Shown: one piece after another, positions 1 through 7,032 of the stretch
Numbering within the stretch: the first letter of the stretch is position 1
How the letters are laid out: each line of letters starts with the position of its first letter
DNA from: Microbacterium sp. SORGH_AS_0888
GTDB taxonomy: Bacteria > Actinomycetota > Actinomycetes > Actinomycetales > Microbacteriaceae
Assembly (NCBI RefSeq): GCF_030818905.1
Contig: NZ_JAUTAZ010000001.1
Coordinates: 3,348,001 to 3,412,000 of the forward strand
Length of the DNA: 64,000 nucleotides
Reading direction: 5' to 3'
The notes under the pieces: generated by a model
Databases searched by the model: none
The model's input: only the letters and a program-made list of their open reading frames with translations
Told to the model about the DNA's origin: nothing
Made by a program: the position numbers and the translations under genes

Positions 1-693
1 GGTGGCCCCGATGTCCGCGAGGCGTTCGCCGTAGCGGATCGACGTGAATTGACTGCCCGCATCGGAATGACAGCGCAGGTCGTGGTGGCGGGCGCCGCGG
101 GACCACCGGGCCATCTCGATCGCGTCGAGGACCATGTCGGTGCGCATGTGCGACGCGACCCGCCATCCCACGATCATCCGGCTGAACGCGTCGATGATGA
201 AGCAGACGTAGGCGACACCGGCCCAGGTCGGTACGAACGTGAGGTCCGTCACCCAGAGCCGGTTCGGGGCAGTCGCGGTGAACTCCCGCTTCACCAGATC
301 CGGGTGACGCGCAGCGGCAGGATCAGGGCATGTTGTCTTGACCCGCTTCGACCGTCTCGCGCCCTCGATCCCCGCAGCGCGCATCAACCGACCCGTCTGG
401 TCTCGACCGATGTCGATCCCGTCGCGGCGGGCCGCCTTCCAGAGCTTGCGGACCCCGTAGACGCAGTAGTTCTCCGTCCACAGCCGCACCAGCTCCGGCA
501 TCACGACCGCGTCGTTCACCGCTCGCGCCGACGGCGCCCGATCACGGGCGGCGTAGTACGTGCTCGGAGCCACCTGCAGCAGTGCGCAGATGGGCTCGAC
601 TCCGAGCGGGCGCCCCTCGACGATGTCGTCCTTGTTCGCGTCGACGAACGCGACTACTTCCGGTGTTGGCGGTCGAGCTCCGCCCCGAAGAAA
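1..693 (-). mobile_element. IS3-family transposase OrfB (DDE integrase core), cut by window edge
   Basis: The minus strand of the first ~690 bases reads as the catalytic half of an IS3-family transposase. It begins in a frame offset from OrfA with VVAFVDANKDD and continues with an HTH_21-like stretch. The DDE core follows, with WVTDLTFVPTW around the first Asp and HSDAGSQFTS around the second. The third acidic residue lies beyond the window. There is no separate strong start. As in other IS3 elements, the protein is probably made as an OrfAB fusion by -1 frameshifting on the slippery TTTCTTC run at about 687-693. The visible frame has no stop, so the element may be intact. It marks the left edge of an accessory region. 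Confidence 0.88.
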
Positions 694-998
694 CTCGCCG
701 CACGCTTGAGGATCTCGTTGGCGCGACGCAACTCCCGGACTTCTTGCTCCAACTCCCGCACCCGAGCCGCCTCACTGCTGCTCACCCCGGGCACAACACC
801 GTCATCGATATCGGCCTGCTTCACCCAAGTCCGCACCGACTCGACCCCGTAACCCAGCTGCGACGCAACCCGCTGCACCGTCCCATGCTCGGTACCTAAC
901 TCGGACCGCAAAGTCCTGACCATCCGCACCGCGGCAGCCTTCTCCTCGGGCGAGTAGCGACGCGTCGTCGGCTTCCCGATCGCCTGTTCCTTCGGCAT
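654..998 (-). CDS. IS3-family transposase OrfA (HTH protein)
   Basis: A 114-residue IS3/IS911-type OrfA. The N-terminal half (RRYSPEEKAAAVRMV...) is a homeodomain-like HTH that binds the element's ends. The C-terminal half (residues ~70-105, RVRELEQEVRELRRANEILK) is a leucine-zipper-like coiled coil. It ends AASFFGAELDRQHRK, the usual point where ribosomes shift into OrfB. I chose the ATG at 998 rather than an upstream in-frame start because a purine-rich GGATGGAG lies just before it and the protein then starts MPKEQ, as typical OrfA proteins do. The outer end of the element should lie at about 1030-1060; I could not fix the inverted repeat without the other end. Confidence 0.88.
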   Translation of the reverse strand: MPKEQAIGKPTTRRYSPEEKAAAVRMVRTLRSELGTEHGTVQRVASQLGYGVESVRTWVKQADIDDGVVPGVSSSEAARVRELEQEVRELRRANEILKRAASFFGAELDRQHRK

Positions 999-1097
999 AA
1001 CTCCATCCTCGTTTCCAAGGTCAGGAGCCTCCAACAAACCCAGGGCACTTCAATCGCGAAGATCAACGCCACGAAGGGCAAGTAGTCTCGCGGGGAG

Positions 1098-1529
1098 TCA
1101 GGCTCCCGTCGCTGGCCGGATCTGAACGCCGGCTCGAATGATCGCGACCCGCATCGTCTCTTGGTTCACGTTGAGCTGCAGAGCGACTTGAGAGAGCGAA
1201 AGGCCGGACCCGTAAAGCGCTACTGCGTCGCGCACCTGATCGGGTGTCATCGGCTGGCGACGAACGACGATACTCCTCTCGCGGAGGATGCCAATGATCG
1301 TCGACTTCGCGACTCCGTAGGCCTTCGCCAGTTCCGTCGTGGTGTCTCCTACCTCATAACGGCGCGCCACCTCGCCACGCTGCTCGTCCGCCAGACGGTT
1401 CCAGCCGCGCTTCACGCGAGGTCGCAATTCGCGCTCAGAATCCCCGATGGAGCCCGAAATCTCGCGGATCTGCGCCGCCGTAACAGAGGTAGTTGATTTA
1501 TTGGAACAGAGGTAGACAATGTCGGCCAC
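1098..1529 (-). CDS. Small double-HTH protein (resolvase C-terminal-like), copy 1
   Basis: A 143-residue protein with two helix-turn-helix segments. One is around EVARRYEVGDTTTELAKAYG; the second, near the C-terminus, is LYGSGLSLSQVALQLNV. Both resemble the Hin/resolvase DNA-binding domain but no recombinase catalytic domain is present. The open frame extends upstream into an IS110 remnant. I chose GTG 1529 because it gives exactly the length of the two paralogs at 6333-6764 and 11208-11636. The gene is bounded by IS110 debris on its 5' side and the IS3 element on its 3' side. Sequence divergence from the other two copies is large, so this is an older family member. Function unknown; a DNA-binding role is inferred from the folds only. 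Confidence 0.55.
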   Translation of the reverse strand: MADIVYLCSNKSTTSVTAAQIREISGSIGDSERELRPRVKRGWNRLADEQRGEVARRYEVGDTTTELAKAYGVAKSTIIGILRERSIVVRRQPMTPDQVRDAVALYGSGLSLSQVALQLNVNQETMRVAIIRAGVQIRPATGA

Positions 1530-1561
1530 TTCGACGACGTTCAAACCGATGGATAGGTAGT

Positions 1562-1992
1562 GGCCACGCCCGGCTGACCCGCAGGATCCGGATGGATTCG
1601 ACAACACCGGTGGTGGTCTTCGGCACAACCGCGGCCTGGCCGGAGAGGGCATTCATCGCCGCCGCTTCGGCATCGATCGCGTCGTCCTTGCCGCGACGTG
1701 CACGCATGTGAGGGTGGGGCTGGTTGACCTCGACGACTTCAACGCCGCGAGCGAGAAGGAACCGGGTGATGCCGGCCGCATACGATCCCGTCGACTCGAT
1801 CCCGATCTTGTCGATCACACCGAAGCGTCCGAGCCAATCCAGCGCGTCCTGGTAGCCGCGGGTCGAGGCGGCGAATGCCTGGCTGCCGAGGCGCCGACCC
1901 GACGAGTCGAGGGCCGCAACATGATGGGTGTTCGAGTGAGCGTAGATCCCACCGACGATGATCGTGCTGGTCAGTTGCTGATGTTCTTCCAC
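1562..1992 (-). pseudogene. IS110-family transposase remnant (N-terminal part)
   Basis: From GTG 1992 the frame encodes the N-terminal DEDD-type domain of an IS110 transposase: an IYAHSNTHHVAALD motif, the IGIESTGSY segment and VEVVEVNQPHPHMRARRGKDDAIDAEAAA. It stops matching after about 140 residues (IRILRVSRA) and runs into unrelated sequence belonging to the HTH gene. A full IS110 protein is about 350-400 residues, so the C-terminal two thirds are missing. The first catalytic Asp of the usual V-D-x-H pattern appears as Tyr, so even the remaining domain looks inactive. The ~230 bases upstream (to about 2230) carry no gene that I can see and may be the element's own leader. Confidence 0.75.
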
Positions 1993-2331
1993 TGGGGTTC
2001 CTCTTCGATAGCGGAGTCCCCGGAGTGGTGCAGAACGGACACAACAATGACGAGGCATCGTGCGCGAACAAGGTCCTATGAAGTCACGTTCCACCCGGCC
2101 CCGACAGGCCCCGGGACAGTGACGGCGAACTCCGGCCGGAGTGACTCGTCGGTGTCAGGACAACAGCACACGCCGTGTCAGTTAAACAGCAGGTCAGCCC
2201 CGACCGAAGCCGTCAAGAACATCTTCATTGTTAGTCAGACAGTGCCCACACCTTAGGTGGCAGGCGGGCTCCGTGCTTTGTGGATGGGGGAGGGGCCGGA
2301 GGAGATTCCGCCGGCCCGGGGAGTGCCGCGG

Positions 2332-2856
2332 TCAGGAGGTGGCGACGGTGATGTCGAAGCTGGTGCGGTGTCCGTCGCGTCCGGCGATCCAGCCCTTGGT
2401 CGTGCCGGCCTTCTCGGCCGAGAATGCCGCGTTGAAGGACGCATCGTCGTCGGTGGCGCCGGTGGTGGCTGCCTCGAAGGTGACGATGGTGTTGTCGTCG
2501 GTGCCGCCGGTACCGGTGAAGGTGCCGCCGGTTTCGGTGTCCGTGACGATGATGAGCGACTGGCCCGGTGCCAGCGTCACGGGGCCTTTGGCGAGGTTGG
2601 CGGGGGTGATGAAGAGCGGGGCGGGCTGACCGTTGATGAAGCTGCCCTCTTCGTTGTCGGGGGTGACATCCTCGTCGTGGTTGGGCGAGGGGACACCGTC
2701 GATGAATGTGTCGTCAGGGGTGGGGACACCGTCGATGAAGGTTCTCTGATCCGGGTTGGGGGTCGCCTGGGTTGCGGCGTAGGCGGCGGCGCCGGTGGTC
2801 ATCAGGCCCACGGCGAGGATCGACGCGGTCACGGCGGTGAGGGTTCGAATGCGCAT
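2332..2856 (-). CDS. Secreted protein with TFIDGVP repeats
   Basis: A 174-residue protein with a clear Sec signal peptide: a short RIRT start, a hydrophobic Ala/Val/Leu stretch and a cleavage region near AAAYAA at residue ~27. The mature N-terminus carries a short tandem motif, TFIDGVPTP / TFIDGVPSP, followed by a third variant SFINGQPAP. The rest is a Thr/Gly/Asp-rich beta-type domain of ~90 residues without a family I can name. There are no cysteines in the mature part and no anchor motif, so it is probably released. ATG 2856 is preferred over GTG 2865 because AAAGG sits eight bases before it. It stands alone between the IS110 debris and a broken DUF2156 gene. Confidence 0.75.
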   Translation of the reverse strand: MRIRTLTAVTASILAVGLMTTGAAAYAATQATPNPDQRTFIDGVPTPDDTFIDGVPSPNHDEDVTPDNEEGSFINGQPAPLFITPANLAKGPVTLAPGQSLIIVTDTETGGTFTGTGGTDDNTIVTFEAATTGATDDDASFNAAFSAEKAGTTKGWIAGRDGHRTSFDITVATS

Positions 2857-2954
2857 GAGCTGCACCTTTCAGTTGATTTCGCGGCCCCCGTTCCGGTGAA
2901 CGAGTGGTGATTGCGGCTTGTACTGAGGGAATGACCGTCAGCCCCGTCTCTCTT

Positions 2955-3407
2955 TCACATCTGCGGAGAAAGTTTTCTGGGGATTTGCTGAACTCGATCG
3001 GGCCTGCCGAGGCCTTGTGGGCGCGCGGGTCTGCGGATCTGTCTGGCAAGGCGGGCGGCCCCCGCAATAGTGAGCCCGGGGATGTAACACCGCAGGAGCG
3101 CGAGGGCGATGGCGGGAAGGTGGACGGACTCGGGATAGATGATCCATAGCGGGGTGAACTCAGGCTGGAACTTCTTTTTGAAGTTGGCGAGGGATCGGAA
3201 TCCGTAGGCCGGTTCGATGACGCCGCTCAGAATCTCGAGGAGTCGGTCGACCCCGGTCAGGTCAGCCGTCTTGTCATCGCGATGCGGGGCCAGGGGCGAC
3301 CCGGACAGGCTCAGAACTGTGCATGGCTCGTCGCGGAGCCGCTCGGCGACGGCGCCGATCACGAATTCCATGACCCCCTTGCGAAAGGATTGGCCTCGAC
3401 CGGACAT
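2955..3407 (-). pseudogene. DUF2156/LPG-synthase C-terminal fragment (MprF-like)
   Basis: The frame encodes only the last ~150 residues of a DUF2156 protein. MEFVIGAVAERLR, VLSLSGSPLAP, LLEILSGVIEPAYGFRSLANFKKKFQPE and the PLWIIYPE segment match the C-terminal half of the aminoacyl-transfer domain of MprF-like lysyltransferases. These enzymes load amino acids onto membrane phosphatidylglycerol. The N-terminal half and the membrane domain of the family are absent. The frame begins at ~3407, back-to-back with the sigma-factor gene, so the 5' part has been deleted. The tail is arginine-rich. I regard it as non-functional debris left by the rearrangement that placed the sigma/anti-sigma pair here. 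Confidence 0.72.
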
Positions 3408-3416
3408 GATGAACGT

Positions 3417-3944
3417 GTGCAATCCCGCTCTCATCTCTACGAGACGCTCGTCCGCCTGCATGGCGACGCGGTCCTGCGGTTTCTGCGACGGCGTACCGAC
3501 CCCCACACGGCCGAGGACGTGTTCTCGGAGACGATGCTCGTGCTGTGGCGACGCTTCGACGATGTTCCTCATGACGAGCCGCTGCCATGGCTTTACGTCA
3601 CCGCGCGGAACTGTCTCCGCACCGCCGAACGGTCGATGCGACGCCAGGGGCGAGTTGTGGAAAAGATTACGACGGTCGATCCGCCGAAAGACACTGTCGA
3701 TGCGGGCCTCGAGGAGGATCCTCGCGCAGACTGTCTCCGCAGCGCCTTGGCGCGCCTCTCACCGACGGACGCCGAGGTCCTTCGCCTATGGGCCTGGGAA
3801 GAACTTGGACCGACGGAGATCGCAACCGTGCTTGAGACCTCGGTCAACGCCGCCACAATCCGGCTCCACCGAGCTAAGAAGAAGCTTCGGCAGGAAATGG
3901 ACGCGCCCCGCCGACTCGACGACAGGAAAGGAGGAAAGCGATGA
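3417..3944 (+). CDS. ECF-type RNA polymerase sigma factor
   Basis: A 175-residue sigma-70 family protein of the extracytoplasmic-function type. Region 2 (residues ~10-75) contains LYETLVRLHGDAVLRFLRRR, the region 2.3/2.4 segment AEDVFSETMLVLWRRF and PWLYVTARNC. Region 4 (residues ~105-160) contains LARLSPTDAEVLRLWAWEEL and the HTH LGPTEIATVLETSVNAATIRLHRAKKKL. GTG 3417 gives the family's usual N-terminus; there is no good Shine-Dalgarno, so the message may be leaderless. The stop codon overlaps the next gene's ATG by four bases (ATGA at 3941), so the two are translationally coupled. The pair reads as sigma plus membrane regulator responding to an unknown envelope signal. Confidence 0.88.
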   Translation: MQSRSHLYETLVRLHGDAVLRFLRRRTDPHTAEDVFSETMLVLWRRFDDVPHDEPLPWLYVTARNCLRTAERSMRRQGRVVEKITTVDPPKDTVDAGLEEDPRADCLRSALARLSPTDAEVLRLWAWEELGPTEIATVLETSVNAATIRLHRAKKKLRQEMDAPRRLDDRKGGKR

Positions 3945-4525
3945 ACGACGACGACCTCAGAGCGTTGCTGCGCAAAGCAGACCCCAGTAATGGGCAGAAG
4001 CCCCTCGACGACGGACGTATCCGGCGCATCGTTGCCGCCGCTGAGCGCGATAGCCTCGACGGCCAAAGCGCACCCGCCCCTCGGCGTGGTCGTCGACTTT
4101 TCGCCGGCGTCTCGATCGGGGCAGTTGCAACGGCAGCCGCGGGTCTCGTCATCGCCGGCCTCGTCGCCACCCCCGCCATTCAGGCACCCGGCCCGGACGA
4201 AACCTCCGCGACTTGCGCGCCCGTGAGCGTCGACAGCCTCCGCGAGTTTGACACCGCATACGAAGCGACAGCGACCGCCATCAAAGGCGACAACGTGACC
4301 CTGCAGGTGACACAAATCTTCGCCGGATCCCCCTCGAAGACACTGACCGTCCCGCAACCAGGTGATCCCAGCACGGCGGAGGGCGGCGGCCTATTTGCCG
4401 TCGGTAAGACGTACCTCGTCGCATCGGCCGACGATTATGTCTCCGATTGCGACAGTGGGCTCGCGACGGACGACCTACGACAGCTGTATCTCGAAGCCTT
4501 CACCACGCCGACGAACGGCGGCTAG
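3941..4525 (+). CDS. Membrane-anchored protein paired with the ECF sigma factor (likely anti-sigma or sensor)
   Basis: A 194-residue single-pass protein. The cytoplasmic N-terminus (MNDDDLRALLRKADP, residues 1-45) resembles the short sigma-binding tails of actinobacterial anti-sigma proteins but has no zinc HxxxCxxC motif. A transmembrane helix lies at residues ~50-75 (GVSIGAVATAAAGLVIAGLV). The outside domain of ~115 residues has two cysteines (TCAP and SDCDSG) that could form a disulfide. Overlap with the sigma gene by four bases supports co-translation and a shared role. The anti-sigma function is inferred from position and topology, not from a recognised domain. Confidence 0.75.
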   Translation: MNDDDLRALLRKADPSNGQKPLDDGRIRRIVAAAERDSLDGQSAPAPRRGRRLFAGVSIGAVATAAAGLVIAGLVATPAIQAPGPDETSATCAPVSVDSLREFDTAYEATATAIKGDNVTLQVTQIFAGSPSKTLTVPQPGDPSTAEGGGLFAVGKTYLVASADDYVSDCDSGLATDDLRQLYLEAFTTPTNGG

Positions 4526-4583
4526 GACGTGTCTCCTAATCGGGTTTGTCCGTGCGGCAACGGGGGCGCGGTAGCCTGACCGG

Positions 4584-4651
4584 ATGTCACTGCAGGAACT
4601 CTTCGGTCTGGACGGACGCACTGCGCTCGTCACGGGAGGGAGCTCGCACAA
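4584..4651 (+). pseudogene. SDR oxidoreductase N-terminal stub
   Basis: From ATG 4584 the sequence reads MSLQELFGLDGRTALVTGGS, the start of a short-chain dehydrogenase including the first half of the TGxxxGIG cofactor loop. It then abruptly becomes unrelated sequence at about 4650. The rest of the ~250-residue enzyme is missing. This is a breakpoint: another gene fragment (a TetR C-terminus on the opposite strand) follows within 250 bases. Called from a short match, so moderate confidence. Confidence 0.6.
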
Positions 4652-4883
4652 TCCGAAAACCTGCCAGCCGATGACGTGCACGGCGCTCTGCGAACCATCT
4701 GGGCCGCTAGAACCTGACCCGGCCCACGCGACGCCGGAGGCCGTCACAAGCTGACTGAAACACCGCCACTCGAGGTGGAGATTCACAACTCTCGCCCGAA
4801 GGGGGTGCCGCGGGGCGTCGCGAAACCGATCGGTTTTGCACCATCCGTGAGGCCAGGCGACCTCAGTTCGACGATGCCGTGGG

Positions 4884-5160
4884 CTAGCAAAGGAGTCGCG
4901 CCACCGCGTCGACGATGACTTGGCGTCGTTCTGGTGATGTCTTGTCGGTCGATACGGCGTCAGGTGCGAGGTGCCACGTTTGGCACACCGCCAGCACGAG
5001 AGCGAGAAGGTCGCTGGGAGTGAAGCCGTGTGTGGGGTTCTCGGTCGCGGAGGCGGCGGAGAGGAGCGCGATCTTCTGCTGCCAGGATTCCGTTTCGCCG
5101 TGCGATCCGGCATGGGGTCGTTCGAGCTGGCGCCAGAGTCCGAGCTTGTATCCAAGGCGC
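4884..5160 (-). pseudogene. TetR-family regulator C-terminal fragment
   Basis: The minus frame ending at a TAG at 4884-4886 is open for about 90 codons and has no start. It reads LGYKLGLWRQLERPHAG, then SWQQKIALLSAASA, FTPSDLLALVLAVCQTWHLAP and SPERRQVIVDAVARLL. This is the typical end of a TetR ligand-binding domain (DLLALVLA...W, then a final helix VDAVARLL). The HTH half is gone. It is part of the same run of broken genes as the SDR stub. Nothing else is seen between 4652 and 4883 or between 5161 and 5343. Confidence 0.6.
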
Positions 5161-5343
5161 AGCGGCGGCCAGTGACGGCGTGATGAGGTGAGCCCTAGCC
5201 AGCTCTTCCCTCGGGTGGGAGGTCGTCAGCGCGATTGGAAGTGATGTGATCGGCTTATCCGGCGTATTGGTGGTGATCGAGGTCGTGCACATGGCGCCAC
5301 AAACCCGATGATGCGTCCCGTCACCACCTCGACGAACGCGTGA

Positions 5344-5649
5344 TCAGGCTTTGATGGCGGCGGTCGTGTAATGGCGAAGAGACAGCGGCGTGGTCAGGAA
5401 CTTCTCCTCGTTGGGAAACGTGACGGCTTCTGATCGCCAGTTCCTGCCGGCGTACTCGATAAGAGCTTCTTCATCCACCCAGGTGGAGACGTATTGCACA
5501 CGACGGGGGTTCGCGTGATCGACGAGAACCTCATGCCTGACAAGACCTCGATAGCGCGCGGGGAAGGATGCGACGAGCGCGAGCAACAGGCCAAGGAACT
5601 CCTCCTCAGCGCCGGGGATCAGTTGCGCTTCGGACACCCGAACGATCAT
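5344..5649 (-). CDS. ABM-domain (antibiotic biosynthesis monooxygenase-like) protein
   Basis: A 101-residue protein of the dimeric alpha/beta-barrel ABM fold. It has the opening strand MIVRVSEAQLIPGAEEEFLGLLLALV, the central RYRGLVRHEVLVDHANPRRVQYVSTWVDEEAL and a C-terminal helix with LTTPLSLRHY. Such proteins oxidise small aromatic molecules or simply bind them; the substrate cannot be read from sequence. It is full-length and lacks the catalytic Trp/Asn set of IsdG-type haem oxygenases as far as I can judge. It stands alone, with debris on its 3' side and a small membrane ORF upstream. Confidence 0.72.
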   Translation of the reverse strand: MIVRVSEAQLIPGAEEEFLGLLLALVASFPARYRGLVRHEVLVDHANPRRVQYVSTWVDEEALIEYAGRNWRSEAVTFPNEEKFLTTPLSLRHYTTAAIKA

Positions 5650-5747
5650 GACAAGACGCTAAGCGGCCGGGCAGCTCTCTCACCGGCGCGCGACTGCCAA
5701 AAGCCGTGCGATGAGTGCCTATGATGCTCGACGTGCGCCCCCCGCAC

Positions 5748-6017
5748 TTAGCTCTCCTGGATGAGATAGCTCCGGCCCACGAGCCCGGTGATGACGAACG
5801 ATCCACCGGCGCCCACTGCCAGAGCGAGGGGCAGGAGAAGAACTGCACTGCCGGTGGCGACGAGCCCGATGAGGGGAGTGACGGCGATCGCGAGGATGAT
5901 CGTGCCGGCGATGGTGCCCGGGACGCGCAGGAGGCCATGTTCGCTCTCGCCGGCGTCCGTCAGGCGGTCCGCTGGGAGGTCACGTCGCCGACGATGCTCA
6001 GCGCCCTCACCGCTCAT
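5748..6017 (-). CDS. Small putative membrane protein
   Basis: An 89-residue frame with two hydrophobic segments, TIAGTIILAIAVTPLIGLVA and AVLLLPLALAVGAGGSFVIT, joined by a very short turn and ending YLIQES. The N-terminal ~30 residues are charged and arginine-rich and may not be translated, since the ATG at 6017 has no visible Shine-Dalgarno. The hydrophobic hairpin has normal Microbacterium-like codon use, which is the main support for it being real. No family recognised. It could equally be the tail of a larger broken gene. Confidence 0.35.
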   Translation of the reverse strand: MSGEGAEHRRRRDLPADRLTDAGESEHGLLRVPGTIAGTIILAIAVTPLIGLVATGSAVLLLPLALAVGAGGSFVITGLVGRSYLIQES

Positions 6018-6332
6018 GGGCGTTGAGGATCTCGTCGGTCAGTTCGACGTCGCCGGTAATCCGCATCAGGCCACGACCTCGTCAGTGGAGGTATGCACCA
6101 TGTCCCCTGTAACAGTCCAGAGCAACGCCACGCTGCCTCCTTGTGCCCTCTGGCTAGATCCTCCGGTGCCGCCCACCGATGACAAGTGTCCCGCAACCCG
6201 GCGACAGTGCGCGCTCCCACTCTGCCTGCGGCCCGTACTGTCCAATAGCGGACTCGGCTTGGGTGTGGGGAGTGATCCGGCTTCGCCGGGAGCCGCGCTC
6301 GCCGAAGGTGCGCGCTCTTTCCATTCCTGGGC
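6018..6332. other. Stretch without a supported gene
   Basis: About 315 bases between the small membrane ORF and the left repeat. Short frames exist on both strands, but none shows a start signal, a family motif or consistent codon use. I see nothing functional here. Given its surroundings it is probably rearrangement debris. Confidence 0.5.
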
Positions 6333-6764
6333 TCACTTGCCGCTGCGACGTGGGGGAGTGATGCCGGCGGCCACGAGCGTTGCTCGCACCGTCTTGGGGT
6401 CTCGTCCTACCTGCTTGCCGACCTGGTTCATCGACAGTCCCTCGCTGAATAGCTCGAGCATCCGTGACCGTTCGCTCGGGCGCACTTCGGTTCGGAGCAC
6501 CACACCAGCATCTGCGAGACGTGCAGAGACCGTGGTGTCGTGCACCCCGAACTGACGAGCAACTTCCTCGACCGTTGCGCCATCGCGATACGCCATGACC
6601 AAGCGTGCGGTTTCCTCAGCGTCCGCTCGCCGTGCTCGGCCTGGAACCCGCGCCTCGGGTCGAACGGCTCCGGCCATCGTCTTCGCTACCTCGCCCGTCC
6701 GCCATGCACGAAGTAGCGCAGCAACAGGGGTCGAATTAAGTGCAAGCACCTCTGTTAGGCGCAC
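6333..6764 (-). CDS. Small double-HTH protein (resolvase C-terminal-like), copy 2
   Basis: A 143-residue protein beginning VRLTEVLALNSTPVAALLRAW (GTG 6764). It has two HTH segments: RDGATVEEVARQFGVHDTTV in the middle and LFSEGLSMNQVGKQVGRDPK near the end, both like the DNA-binding domain of serine recombinases. No catalytic recombinase domain is present. It sits almost entirely inside a 414-bp repeat whose second copy (about 88% identical by hand count, no gaps) contains the paralog at 11208-11636. Both copies point leftwards and flank the YobI-like NTPase unit. A role in mobilising or regulating that unit is plausible but unproven. Confidence 0.75.
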   Translation of the reverse strand: MRLTEVLALNSTPVAALLRAWRTGEVAKTMAGAVRPEARVPGRARRADAEETARLVMAYRDGATVEEVARQFGVHDTTVSARLADAGVVLRTEVRPSERSRMLELFSEGLSMNQVGKQVGRDPKTVRATLVAAGITPPRRSGK

Positions 6765-6766
6765 CA
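6353..6766. repeat. 414-bp direct repeat, left copy
   Basis: The interval from GGGGAGTGATGCC to GGCGCACCA recurs at 11225-11638 in the same orientation with identical length. I count roughly 48 mismatches. The last ~65 bases (the 5' end of the HTH gene) are almost perfectly conserved. Sequence outside both ends is unrelated between copies, so the repeat limits are sharp. The 4.46 kb between the copies holds only the NTPase unit. Confidence 0.85.
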
Positions 6767-6787
6767 ATAACGATTTTCATTATCATT

Positions 6788-6811
6788 AACAACACCTTGA
6801 CCGGTGTTGTT
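6788..6811. repeat. 9-bp inverted repeat upstream of HTH copy 2
   Basis: AACAACACC and GGTGTTGTT face each other across six bases. The dyad lies just outside the left 414-bp repeat, about 25 bases before the GTG of the HTH gene and ~220 bases before the NTPase gene. It could be a regulator site for either divergent gene; no partner can be named. Confidence 0.4.
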
Positions 6812-6994
6812 TCGTGTCTAACCGGTACACGATTCGCGAAAGGGTCGGTCGGTCGGACGAATCGGTCACCCCTGTTGAAGGGTGTGAGTCTCGCCAGGGT
6901 CATTGCGCCGGTGCGGCATCTTCCACTTCATTCTGACGGGAGTGGCTTGTACCGGTACTGATGTGAGAAGCGCAACAGCTTGTGCTGCTTGTGC

Positions 6995-7022
6995 TTGACG
7001 TGTCGGTGCCTGCTGTCATAAT
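6995..7022 (+). promoter_or_regulatory. Sigma-70-like promoter of the NTPase gene
   Basis: TTGACG at 6995-7000 and CATAAT at 7017-7022 are separated by 16 bases. Transcription would begin at about 7029, four bases before the ATG at 7033. This implies a leaderless or nearly leaderless mRNA and supports 7033, rather than the further upstream in-frame start, as the real start. Confidence 0.6.
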
Positions 7023-7032
7023 CAGGCGCAGT

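Noticed and set aside
1045..1083. Short plus-strand tail IAKINATKGK followed by a stop, just outside the IS3 element
   Set aside because: It could be the end of a gene split by the IS, but ten residues are too few to support any call.
6765..6800. AT-rich ATGATAATGAAAATCG resembling a Zur/Fur box
   Set aside because: Only one half matches the usual zinc-regulator dyad and no zinc-related gene is adjacent, so I do not call an operator.
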